From the NCBI GenBank assembly GCA_902784865.1, contig CACZWL010000007.1, positions 1 to 64,000 on the forward strand: a DNA stretch of 64,000 nt. Reading direction: 5' to 3'. The notes below the pieces were generated by a model that made no database searches, was not told the origin of the DNA, and saw only the letters and a program-made list of their open reading frames with translations. The DNA is from an uncultured Bacteroidota bacterium. Lineage in GTDB: Bacteria; Bacteroidota; Bacteroidia; Bacteroidales; P3. This document shows positions 14,640 to 23,203 of this stretch, piece by piece (position 1 is the stretch's first letter; each line of letters starts with the position of its first letter). Both the position numbers and the translations under genes were made by a program.

Positions 14640-17600
14640 CTAAAAATCGTCCTCTTCGGAGTAGACATTTCTGGAGAAGTTGCTGAGCCAACTCTTGACC
14701 TCGCCGGGGTTGGAACCTATGGCGTATCGGAAGGTGGGGAGCCCGTCGGCTTCGACCTTGCGGCGGTCGAGCGAGAGGGCTTTGACCTGGTCGACCCAAG
14801 TGCCGTTGGAGGAGTAGATGGTGAGTTCGGAGGATCCGAGGTCGTACTTGAAGAAGTACCAGTGGTCGCGAGCGGCCTGGACGTAGAAGGTCATGGTCTG
14901 CGAGCTGCCGCGGCGGTGGATCTGTGCTTTGAGGTTGACCTGGACCCCCATGGGCTTGTCGCCCGCGGCGACGAGGTTGACCTTGCCGTCGAAGTAGAGG
15001 CCCATGGTGGGCATGTGCTGCCACTTGAGGTTGTCGAAGAGGAGCGTGGAGCGCATGGGAGCGGGGAGGTTGTCGAGGGTGGCGTTGTTGCTGTAGATGG
15101 CATAGGCTGCGGCACCTCTATCGGCTCCGAGGTGGTGCATCAGGGCGTGGCGCATTTCGGCGCTGGAGGTCATGCCGGTGGGCGTGAGGCGGAGGTCCTC
15201 CTTAAGGTTGGAGGCGAGTGAGTTGACCAGGTCGGACGCGATGGGGAAGTTGAATCCGAAGATGGTGGTGAGGTAGTCTTCGTCGCTGTTACGCATGCCG
15301 ACAGAGGCGGAGCCGTAGGCGTAGAAGGAGGCCTGCGTGCGGCGCATGGCGAAGTTGATGGGGCCTTCGCCCTCGACGACGCAGTCTTCGGTAGAGAGGG
15401 CAAGGTATGGGGCGACAATCATATCGGGGTCGGAGACTTTCTCCTCGGAGGAGATCATATACTGGTGCTGGTCGCCGAGGTAGGTGAGGACACCATGGGC
15501 AGCGAGGAGTTCGTTGTCGTTGACCTTCTCGTTGGTAAGGAAGGCTGCGTGGGGCTTGAGGGTGGCTCGGTCCATAAGGATGGAGGCCGTGATGCGGTTG
15601 CCCTTCCAGTCGGTGGGTTGCTCGGGCACGGTGACATGGATATGCTCGGGGTCGGTGTAGTCGGCATAGGCGAGGAGGCCGAGCTGGTCGGAGGGCAGGC
15701 AGGGCTGGATGAGGCGGACACCGCCCTCGAAGAAGAGCCAGCGGCGGTTGCCTTCGGCGCGCACCTTGCCGGCAAAGCCGAAGGCGGAGCTGAGGGTGAA
15801 GGAGGCGCTGTCGGTGATGGTGCCGCGCGCCATGGTGACGCCACGCTCGACGCTGATGTCGGAGAGGAAGAGGCGATGCTTGCCACCCAGGTCGTCGAGG
15901 TAGTCGATGTAGCCCTTGCCGGTGTAGCCGTTGGCGCCGGAGACGAGGAGGTCGGCGTTGAATATGTAGTGGTAGGCGCTGTCGCGGTTGCAGACGAGGG
16001 AGGCGTTGTTGAGGACGCGCATGGCGCCACCCTTGTCGACGTGCACGGTGTCGGCAGCAGGTGCGATGGCGGCATCGGCGACGTTGATGAGGTAGACCCC
16101 TTGACTGGAGAGGTCGCCGACTTCGTATTTATATGTACTGCGCAGCGAGTGGTAGGCGAGCTTTGCCTGCTTGGGGTCGGTGCTGACGAAGCGGACGCCG
16201 GGCATGTCGGACGACTTCTGGATGCGCATGCGGATGTCCATGCCGTCGAGGCCCTCGGAGGTCTCGCGGGTGGAGTTGACGATGTCGAGCTCCTTGCGGT
16301 CCATCTCCCAGGAGAAGCGGTCGGCCCAGGCCTCGTACTGCACAAGCTGGAGGTCGGTGCGGGCAGGCCCTTGCTTGGACTGGAGGTCGGCGCGGCGGGT
16401 GTCGTAGTTGACATTGGAGGAGATATTGGTGGCGGAGAAGGCGATGCTGTTGAAGGCCGTGCTGTGGAGGGTGAAGTTGCTGACGTTGGCGCTCATCTCG
16501 CGGGACTGGAGTGCGAAGTGGCGCGACTCGAAGGTGCCCTCGCGGACCTGTGCGGCGCCGGCTGCCGAGGCTCCCTGCGGCATGATGGCTATGCGGCCGC
16601 GGAAAGAGGCATCGCCGCGGTACATGGCAAAGGGGCGCCCCTTGTCGAGGGTGGCGACAGCCATGGAATCCTGGTAGGGGAGCCAGTGCATCGAGGCGCG
16701 ACCGTTGCGGATGTCGGGGAAGCCCTGCTCCTCGCGGACGCTGAAGGTGTCGGTGACGGCGACCATGGAGTCGGGCAGGAAGAGGTAGTCCTTGGAGGTG
16801 GAATGGGCAGCGAGGTAGGAGACCTCGCCATTGCCGCGGAGGCCGTTGTGGTCGAGGGATATCTTCTTGTTGTAGGTGCCCTTGCCACCATAGGCCGGGA
16901 GGCCTGCGGCGGGGGTCTCGGTGCGGAAGCCGAGGTAGTAGTCGCGCTGCACGCGGAGGGGCTCTTTAATGTCGGGGAAGATGCCCGCCGAGGTGAGGAC
17001 ACCGTTGAACTGAAGGCTGTCGGTGACGAAATCCATCATACTGTTGAGGGTGAACGGGAGGAGCGTGTAGTAGAAGCGCTCGCGGTTGTACTGGCGGTCC
17101 TGGATTTCGGGGCGGTCGTAGTAGACGAAGCTGTTCTGGGTGCTGGAGAAGATGGGGTACTCCTTGTTCTTCTCGAGGCCGCAGTGGTTGTCGGGCTTGT
17201 CGACGGCGAGGGTGCCGACGAGGTTGCTGAGGGGGGTGCGGATGAGCTGCTCGAACTTGTCGGGCTGCTTGAAGTCGGGGACGTAGAACTCGAAGCGCTC
17301 GATATTGGGGAGGGTGAAGCTGAAGTTCTCGTAGGAGAAGTCGGCGTCCTTGACGGAGAGGATGAACTTGCCGACGATGATGCGTCCGGAGAAGTGGAGG
17401 GCACGGTTCTGGCCGACGGTGACGAGTGCGCCGGAGAGGGAGTCGGGGTAGACGACGACAGACTGGCTGTCGGAGACGACGAAGCGGCTGACGCCCCGGA
17501 TGTGGAGGCGGCTGTCGGCGAGGTCGAGGCGGGCATTGGTGCCGCTGGCGGAGGACTCGAGGGAGAGGGCGTCGTAGTCGAAGCCCTTGCTGCGGGTGTA

Positions 17601-19163
17601 GGCTTTCTGGTAGTCGACGAGTTTTTCCTTGACCTGTACGCGGCCCGTAATCTCGTTGAAGGAGACGAGGCCATGGCGCGAGAGGTTGTGGATGAGGAGC
17701 ATGGTCTGGCTCATGTCGAGGCCGATGCTGTTGGAGAAGCCCTGTATGCCGAAGTTGAAGCCCTTGGAGTCGGCATACTCGTAGACACGCTTGACGGGGC
17801 TCTCGGTGTCGATGCCCTGGATCTGGTGGTACTTGTTGTAGGTGTAGTAGTTGCTTGACTCGAAGCTGTTGGTGGAGACGGTGCCGGAGGTGCCGAGGTT
17901 GGAGAAGAGGACCTCGCCGGTCTCCACCTTCCAGACGAGGGACTCGCTGTAGATGTCGAGCTGGTGGTAGGTGTCGATATAGGGGCTGTAGAAGTTGCGC
18001 TTGGAGTCGTTGACGAGGACGACCTGCTTGTCGGCCGGGACGTAGCGTACGGTGATGCCGGTGTTGGCGATGGAGTCCTCGGTGCCGACAAAGAGGGCGA
18101 CGGCGGCATTCTCGGCATGCATACGCTCGGGGGTGACGGTGAACTTGAGGGAGGTGACGGCCAGGCGCGGGGTGCCCCCCTGGCGGAAGATGAGGCGGGC
18201 GGGGTGCTTGCTGGAGGCGGTGACGAACTTGGAGCCGTTCATCATGAAGCTGCCGCTATAGTCGACCTCGGGCATGATGTCGTTGATGACGAAGTCGCGC
18301 TGGTATGAGCGGAAGCGCGGGTAGGCATACTTCTCGGGTTCCATGACGGTGGAGAGGGCCTCCTCGAGGCGCCCTTTGATGGGAGCCTGGAAGTAGCGTG
18401 TGTTGACGAAGAGGACGGAGTCTGCCTTGAACTTGGGGAACTTGGTCTCGGCCGTATAGTCGGCGAGGTCGGCATAGCAGTCGGCCGCCGGGAGGCCCGT
18501 GCGCGACCAGTCGACGCGGCCGCCACGCCCCTTCCAGAGGTTCTCCTTGTAGTCGTAGACGCCTGTGGTCGAGCGGATGACGTCGTGGTCGCGGTTGGAG
18601 AAGTAGTTGAGGTCGGCCGGGGTGTCGAACCACACGAGGATGGCGCCGTCCTTGGGGGCGATGCGGAAGGGGGTGCCCGCCGCGAAGCGCCACTCGCAGG
18701 AGTTCGACTTGTAGAGGACGCGGTTCTCGATGAGGCCCTGGCAGAAGTTGACGAACTCGACGACCCCCTTGGGCTTGGCGTTGCGCTTCTTGAACTGCTC
18801 GAGCGAGGCGAGGAAGGCCTCGAAGTTGGCGCCGCCGCCGGGGGCCGAGGCAAAGGCGGCGAGGGCCTGCGTGAGGCCGCTGAGCTCGGGATTGCCCTTC
18901 ATCTTGGCCTTGACGGCGTAGGCATAGATGTCGACAAGGCGCTGCTGCGTGGCACCGTCGAGGTTGCCGTAGACGGGGCGGAAGGCCTTGATGATTTTGG
19001 TGTTCTCTTTCTGGCGGTCGCTGTCGGAAGTGGCCTTGTTCATGTGTTCGAGCAACTCGTCGGGCAGGCCGGCAGGCGTGAACTCGACAGTGGTCTTCTT
19101 TTGCGCCACAGCGCTGACACTGAGCAGCATGGCTAGCAGGAGGATGAGGTATCTGGGTTTCAT
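14640..19163 (-). CDS. Large secreted protein of unknown function (1507 aa)
   Basis: The start is chosen at 19163 because MKPRYLILLLAMLLSVSAVAQ is a typical signal peptide; the frame stays open for 29 more codons upstream, but they include the promoter. The mature protein is long, rich in beta-prone alternating segments (for example SFRGRIAIMPQGA and FTLHSTAFNSIAFSATNISS), and has no lipobox, T9SS sorting domain or obvious catalytic motif. The end reads SWLSNFSRNVYSEEDDF. I do not recognise the family; a periplasmic or outer-surface beta-rich structural role is plausible. It is monocistronic, with a TATCTTTG promoter and a long repeat in its upstream region. Confidence 0.8.
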   Translation of the reverse strand: MKPRYLILLLAMLLSVSAVAQKKTTVEFTPAGLPDELLEHMNKATSDSDRQKENTKIIKAFRPVYGNLDGATQQRLVDIYAYAVKAKMKGNPELSGLTQALAAFASAPGGGANFEAFLASLEQFKKRNAKPKGVVEFVNFCQGLIENRVLYKSNSCEWRFAAGTPFRIAPKDGAILVWFDTPADLNYFSNRDHDVIRSTTGVYDYKENLWKGRGGRVDWSRTGLPAADCYADLADYTAETKFPKFKADSVLFVNTRYFQAPIKGRLEEALSTVMEPEKYAYPRFRSYQRDFVINDIMPEVDYSGSFMMNGSKFVTASSKHPARLIFRQGGTPRLAVTSLKFTVTPERMHAENAAVALFVGTEDSIANTGITVRYVPADKQVVLVNDSKRNFYSPYIDTYHQLDIYSESLVWKVETGEVLFSNLGTSGTVSTNSFESSNYYTYNKYHQIQGIDTESPVKRVYEYADSKGFNFGIQGFSNSIGLDMSQTMLLIHNLSRHGLVSFNEITGRVQVKEKLVDYQKAYTRSKGFDYDALSLESSASGTNARLDLADSRLHIRGVSRFVVSDSQSVVVYPDSLSGALVTVGQNRALHFSGRIIVGKFILSVKDADFSYENFSFTLPNIERFEFYVPDFKQPDKFEQLIRTPLSNLVGTLAVDKPDNHCGLEKNKEYPIFSSTQNSFVYYDRPEIQDRQYNRERFYYTLLPFTLNSMMDFVTDSLQFNGVLTSAGIFPDIKEPLRVQRDYYLGFRTETPAAGLPAYGGKGTYNKKISLDHNGLRGNGEVSYLAAHSTSKDYLFLPDSMVAVTDTFSVREEQGFPDIRNGRASMHWLPYQDSMAVATLDKGRPFAMYRGDASFRGRIAIMPQGASAAGAAQVREGTFESRHFALQSREMSANVSNFTLHSTAFNSIAFSATNISSNVNYDTRRADLQSKQGPARTDLQLVQYEAWADRFSWEMDRKELDIVNSTRETSEGLDGMDIRMRIQKSSDMPGVRFVSTDPKQAKLAYHSLRSTYKYEVGDLSSQGVYLINVADAAIAPAADTVHVDKGGAMRVLNNASLVCNRDSAYHYIFNADLLVSGANGYTGKGYIDYLDDLGGKHRLFLSDISVERGVTMARGTITDSASFTLSSAFGFAGKVRAEGNRRWLFFEGGVRLIQPCLPSDQLGLLAYADYTDPEHIHVTVPEQPTDWKGNRITASILMDRATLKPHAAFLTNEKVNDNELLAAHGVLTYLGDQHQYMISSEEKVSDPDMIVAPYLALSTEDCVVEGEGPINFAMRRTQASFYAYGSASVGMRNSDEDYLTTIFGFNFPIASDLVNSLASNLKEDLRLTPTGMTSSAEMRHALMHHLGADRGAAAYAIYSNNATLDNLPAPMRSTLLFDNLKWQHMPTMGLYFDGKVNLVAAGDKPMGVQVNLKAQIHRRGSSQTMTFYVQAARDHWYFFKYDLGSSELTIYSSNGTWVDQVKALSLDRRKVEADGLPTFRYAIGSNPGEVKSWLSNFSRNVYSEEDDF

Positions 19164-19196
19164 ATCAGGTTGTTTTTTCGTTAGTGTATCAAAATG

Positions 19197-19204
19197 CAAA
19201 GATA
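19197..19204 (-). promoter_or_regulatory. -7 box of the large secreted protein gene
   Basis: The minus strand reads TATCTTTG, an exact match, 33 bases upstream of the start codon. It supports the start at 19163, because a longer reading would place the promoter inside the coding region. Confidence 0.6.
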
Positions 19205-19288
19205 CGCTTTTTTTGGCACACGCGAGGGGCCCGCGGCGGGAAGTTATCAATAGGTCGTTGTTGATTCCGCAGAAATTTATTAAAAACA

Positions 19289-19544
19289 GTTAATTTAACA
19301 TTTATTAGGAAAGTTGGAGGCCTGTTTTCAAAAGTTTCGCGGAGGCGGACAAAAGGTCAAAAAACAGATTTCGACCCTCGCAAGCACCTGCAACACAGCA
19401 CGTTACAATTAAGTGGTTATTTTTCAGTCTTTTAAGCCATCTGGTAGGTGAATGGTAGGTATATGGTTCGACTCTGGTAGGTGACTGAAAAGCGATTTGT
19501 TAATAGATGTTAAACGAGGGTCTGTTTAACATCTATTAACAAAT
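19289..19544 (-). repeat. Dispersed intergenic repeat, long copy A
   Basis: Read on the minus strand, it starts with a hairpin: a perfect 21-bp inverted repeat (19495-19515 with 19524-19544, loop 8) built on GTTAATAGATGTTAAAC. A section bounded by TTTTCAG/CTGAAAA follows, which carries ACCTACCAGAGTCGAACC and further ACCTACC units. It ends with a module containing GCGAAAC, CAACTTTCC and TGTTAAATTAAC. It lies after prfA and before the large secreted protein gene, both leftward, so it points at the downstream gene. The rest of the 408-base gap holds only the promoter. Confidence 0.8.
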
Positions 19545-19571
19545 ATCGGAGACGGGCGGATTTTTCGGGCG

Positions 19572-20642
19572 TCAGCCGAGGGAGGCTTTGAGCTTCTCGG
19601 CGTTTTCGGCCAGTTGGAGGGCCTCGATGCAGTCCTCGATGTTGCCGTCCATGAAGTCGGGCAGGTTGTGCATGCTCCAGCCTATGCGGTGGTCGGTGAC
19701 GCGGCTCTGGGGGTAGTTGTAGGTGCGGATCTTCTCCGAGCGGTCGCCGGTGGCCACCATGGTCTTGCGTTTGGACGACATCTCCTCCATATACTTGTTG
19801 TATTCGCGCTCGTAGAGGCGCGTGCGGAGGAGGGTCATGGCTTTCTCCATGTTCTTGATCTGGCTTTTCTGGTCCTGCATGGAGACGACGATGCCTGTGG
19901 GGACGTGGGTGAGGCGGACGGCGCTGTAGGTGGTGTTGACAGACTGGCCGCCGGGGCCGGAGGCGCAGAAGATTTCCTTCTTGATGTCGGCGGGGTTGAG
20001 TTCGACGTCGAACTCCTCGGCTTCGGGGAGCACGACGACGCCTGCGGCGGAGGTGTGGACGCGGCCCTGGGTCTCTGTGGCGGGAACGCGCTGCACGCGG
20101 TGGACGCCGCTCTCGTACTTGAGCAGGCCGTAGACGCCCTCGCCGGAGACGGTGAAGGTGATGTCCTTGTAGCCGCCTGCGGTGCCCTCGTTGAAGTCGG
20201 AGACCTCGACGCGCCAGCGTTTCTTCTCGCAGAAGCGGGAGTACATGCGGAAGAGGTCGCCTGCGAAGAGGCAGGCCTCGTCGCCGCCGGTGCCGCCGCG
20301 TATCTCGACGACGGCGTTCTTCGAGTCGGTGGGGTCGGCGGGGATGAGGAGGATGCGGATTTCCTCTTCCATAGCCTCGCGACGCGTAAGGCTTTCGTTC
20401 AGCTCATCCTTGGCCATGTCGCGCAACTCGGCGTCTTTCTCGGACTCCAACAAGTCGCGGCACTCGGCGATGGTGTCAAGCAATGACTTATAGTCATGAT
20501 AGGCTTTGACTACAGGCTGGAGGTCCTTGTAATCTTTCGAAAGCTTGACGTAGCGTTTCATGTCCGCAGTGACCTGCGGATCGTTCATTTCCTTCTCAAT
20601 CTCCTGATAACGAGCGTATATAGCTTCTAATTTGTCTAACAT
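19572..20642 (-). CDS. prfA: Peptide chain release factor 1
   Basis: This 356-residue class I release factor contains the universal GGQ motif (SGPGGQSVNTTYSAVRLTH), which triggers peptidyl-tRNA hydrolysis at stop codons, the preceding GGTGGDEACLFAGDLFRMY segment, and the PCRF-type N-terminal coiled coil. Length and order match bacterial RF1, which reads UAA and UAG. It has its own promoter and lies alone between the flippase and the large secreted protein gene. Confidence 0.95.
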   Translation of the reverse strand: MLDKLEAIYARYQEIEKEMNDPQVTADMKRYVKLSKDYKDLQPVVKAYHDYKSLLDTIAECRDLLESEKDAELRDMAKDELNESLTRREAMEEEIRILLIPADPTDSKNAVVEIRGGTGGDEACLFAGDLFRMYSRFCEKKRWRVEVSDFNEGTAGGYKDITFTVSGEGVYGLLKYESGVHRVQRVPATETQGRVHTSAAGVVVLPEAEEFDVELNPADIKKEIFCASGPGGQSVNTTYSAVRLTHVPTGIVVSMQDQKSQIKNMEKAMTLLRTRLYEREYNKYMEEMSSKRKTMVATGDRSEKIRTYNYPQSRVTDHRIGWSMHNLPDFMDGNIEDCIEALQLAENAEKLKASLG

Positions 20643-20650
20643 AGCGGTTG

Positions 20651-20658
20651 CAAAGTTA
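20651..20658 (-). promoter_or_regulatory. -7 box of prfA
   Basis: The minus strand reads TAACTTTG, an exact TAnnTTTG match, 8 bases from the start codon. The transcript would be nearly leaderless. Confidence 0.5.
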
Positions 20659-22161
20659 CGAATTTTTTTTGAATGCGCCGGGTATAATCTTGCTGACGAT
20701 ATCGTTCACCGCGGGCGAAATCCTGCCAAAGTAGACAGCTGCGGCGAGGAGGGCGCCGAGGAGGGCGGTGCGGACGACGGCCGCCGCGATGAGCCCCATG
20801 CCGAGCGCGGGTTCCACGGCATCCCAGGCCATGTAGGCCGCCACCATGACGACCATGACGGCCGCCATCTTGGCCTGCCCCCAGCCGAAGACGTTCACGC
20901 CCAGGTGGACCTGCAGATCGCGGAAGAGCATGACGAAATAGCAGGTATAGGCTATCAGCGTTGCCCCGGCGGCCCCGTTGATGGCTGCTGAGCCGCCGGC
21001 CAGCGCGCTGTTGAGGCCGATGGCCATGGCGGTCAGCAGGGCAATGTAGGCCAGGCTCCAGCGGTAGCGGCGCGAGAAATTCAGTATGTCGGTGCAGACC
21101 GAGAACGACGAGTTGACCACCTTGGCCAGACCCAGTATCAGCACCACCGACTTGCCCCCGACGTAGTCCTGCCCGTTGGGGATGAGCGCAAAGAGGGTGT
21201 CGAGGTTGATATAGATGAGGTAGAGGATGGCAGTGCTCACCATCAGCTGGTGCAGGCTCACCTGCCGCCCCAGGCGCTTCACCTCGGCCCAGTCCTCCTC
21301 CTTCACAGACGCGGCAATGACGGGCCGCGAGATGGCGCCGAGGGAGCGGTAGGGCACCTCGACGACATTGGCTATAAAGGAGGCGATGGTGTAGACGCCG
21401 GTGAGCGCCAGGCCTGCCTTGGCGCCGAGGAAGAGGCTGTTGAAGAGGGGTATGTTGCCCGCCAGCACGGTGGCCGTCATGAAGAGCGAGTAGCGGCCTA
21501 TCTCCTTGCGCTTCTCGCGGTCGAGGAAACGGCGGTCGATGCGGAGCGAGATGTGCCCCAAGCGGAAGAGATACAGCAGGTTGAGCAGCATGGCCAGGCC
21601 ATAGCTGCCGCAGAACATCCAGACGAAAACGTCGAGCGAGATGAGGCGGTAGCCATAGAGGAGGTAGGCTGCAAGGTTAAAGAGTCGTATGCCGACTTCG
21701 CGCACCAGCTTGGGCACCGTGATGCGCATGAGCACCGACGCATTGGTCTCGAAGACAGTGGTGTAGAGCGCGAAGAAGGTGAGCATCGGCACCAGGTAGA
21801 AATAGTCGGCCAGGAGTGGTGCATTCTGGCTGTAGACCTCCAGGAGCGGCTGGCGGAAGACGAGGAAGGCCAGGGCGAAGAGCGAGAAGCCCACCAGCGG
21901 GAGCAGGACGCTGAGGCCGAAGATGCCGTGGTTGTCGCGGCCGCCCTTGAAGTAGGGGAAGTAGCGGACGATGGAGGCGTTGGTGCCAAGCTGCGCCAGC
22001 GACGAAAAGAGCAGCGCGGCGTCGACCATGACGCGCGTCAGGCCGATCTCCTCCTGGGTGAGGTAGCGCGTCAGAACGAAAAACGAGACAAAGAAGCCGA
22101 TGCCGACACCAATATAGTTGGCAATGGCTCCCTTGATGCTCTGTCGCGCTATGACTCCCAT
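20656..22161 (-). CDS. Polysaccharide/lipid flippase of the MOP superfamily (Wzx-like)
   Basis: This 501-residue membrane protein has about 12-14 hydrophobic helices. It starts with the polysaccharide-synthesis type N-terminus (IKGAIANYIGVGIGFFVSFFVLTRYLTQEEIGLTRVMVD in pieces), where the LTQEEIGL turn is typical of Wzx/MurJ-like proteins. It probably flips an undecaprenyl-linked glycan or similar lipid across the inner membrane. Substrate cannot be told. No glycosyltransferases are nearby, so it is not in a classical polysaccharide cluster. Confidence 0.75.
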   Translation of the reverse strand: MGVIARQSIKGAIANYIGVGIGFFVSFFVLTRYLTQEEIGLTRVMVDAALLFSSLAQLGTNASIVRYFPYFKGGRDNHGIFGLSVLLPLVGFSLFALAFLVFRQPLLEVYSQNAPLLADYFYLVPMLTFFALYTTVFETNASVLMRITVPKLVREVGIRLFNLAAYLLYGYRLISLDVFVWMFCGSYGLAMLLNLLYLFRLGHISLRIDRRFLDREKRKEIGRYSLFMTATVLAGNIPLFNSLFLGAKAGLALTGVYTIASFIANVVEVPYRSLGAISRPVIAASVKEEDWAEVKRLGRQVSLHQLMVSTAILYLIYINLDTLFALIPNGQDYVGGKSVVLILGLAKVVNSSFSVCTDILNFSRRYRWSLAYIALLTAMAIGLNSALAGGSAAINGAAGATLIAYTCYFVMLFRDLQVHLGVNVFGWGQAKMAAVMVVMVAAYMAWDAVEPALGMGLIAAAVVRTALLGALLAAAVYFGRISPAVNDIVSKIIPGAFKKNS

Positions 22162-22321
22162 GATATTCTTACTATTAGATGCCTATTGGATAGAATAACT
22201 GAAAAGCGTTTTTTTTATTGTGCAAAGTCGAAAAAAAGGCGAAAACGGCAGTTTTGCAACTGACTGATTACAAGCACTTATGAAGCACTTGGTTCTGCCT
22301 TGGTTCTGCCCTGGCAGGTGA

Positions 22322-23203
22322 CTACCTGCGGGCCTTGCCCAGGACCACTATGCTCACGGCAACGAGTATCAGCACTATTCCCAGCAGCAAACGCATCGAA
22401 AACGGCTCGGCGAAGACGAAGACCCCGATGAGGACCGCCGTCAGCGGCTCGAGCGCGCCGAGGATGGCCGTCGGCGTCGAACCGAGGTACTTGGCGGCGT
22501 AGACCATCATGACCAGCGCCATGATGGCCGGCACCACCGCCAGCCACGACACCCAAAGCCAGGCGCGGGGCGAGGGCGGCAGCATCAGCCCCTGCCCGCT
22601 GACGACGGCATAGGCCGCCATGCCCAACGCACAGTAGGCCAGCACATAAAAGTTAATCTTGAAGGCCGACATCTGCAGCGGGAACTTGTCGACCACGATG
22701 ATATACAGCGCATAGGTCAGCGCCGACACCAGCACCAGGGCCACTCCGACGAGCGAGAGGGTGCCGCCGGAGTCGCCCCAATAGAGCAGCATGACGCCCA
22801 CCAGCGAGAGGGCGATGGAGGCCACGGTGGCCAGGGTGACGCGCTCCTTGAAGAAGAGCGCCATGATGGCCGCCGTCATCACCGGATAGGTGAACAGGAT
22901 GGTCGACGCCACGCCTGCCGGCATGTGGTGGAAGCTCACATAGAGCGTCAGCGACGAGAAGATGAACAGCACACCCAGGGCCGTCAGCGTGGCCAGCTCG
23001 CGGCGCGTCACCTTCAGGTTCTCGCCCCGGGCCAGCACCACAGCGGCAATAATCACCCATGCCAGGCCGAAGCGATAGAAGAGCACCGAGGGCGTGTTCA
23101 TGCCCTCGGTGTATAAGTTGAGTGCTCCCAGGGGGTTGGTGCCGTAGCACACCGCCGCCCCGACGGCACACACGATGCCTGTCAGTTTCTTATTGAAAGT
23201 CAT
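22322..23203 (-). CDS. EamA/DMT-superfamily transporter
   Basis: This is a 293-residue protein with ten hydrophobic helices arranged as two EamA repeats. Marks are the N-terminal VCAVGAAVCYGTNPLG and, in the second repeat, STPTAILGALEPLTAVLIG, the typical DMT repeat end. It probably exports metabolites or amino acids. The ATG at 23203 shares its first base with the last base of the ftsZ stop codon (TGATG), so translation may be coupled to ftsZ. An upstream in-frame TTG at 23206 is less likely as the start. Confidence 0.8.
   Translation of the reverse strand: MTFNKKLTGIVCAVGAAVCYGTNPLGALNLYTEGMNTPSVLFYRFGLAWVIIAAVVLARGENLKVTRRELATLTALGVLFIFSSLTLYVSFHHMPAGVASTILFTYPVMTAAIMALFFKERVTLATVASIALSLVGVMLLYWGDSGGTLSLVGVALVLVSALTYALYIIVVDKFPLQMSAFKINFYVLAYCALGMAAYAVVSGQGLMLPPSPRAWLWVSWLAVVPAIMALVMMVYAAKYLGSTPTAILGALEPLTAVLIGVFVFAEPFSMRLLLGIVLILVAVSIVVLGKARR

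Noticed and set aside
15465-17858. A 797-codon open frame on the plus strand opposite the large secreted protein gene
   Set aside because: The protein would be a Val/Gly/Asp/Glu-rich sequence with no domain, which is the usual antisense shadow of a GC-rich gene. The opposite strand has a signal peptide, promoter and terminator.
22262-22330. Another copy of the dispersed repeat near the end of the EamA gene (GGCAGGTGACTACCTGC)
   Set aside because: Only a short palindrome resembling one ACCTGCC unit is present; the GAGTCGAAC and other modules are absent.
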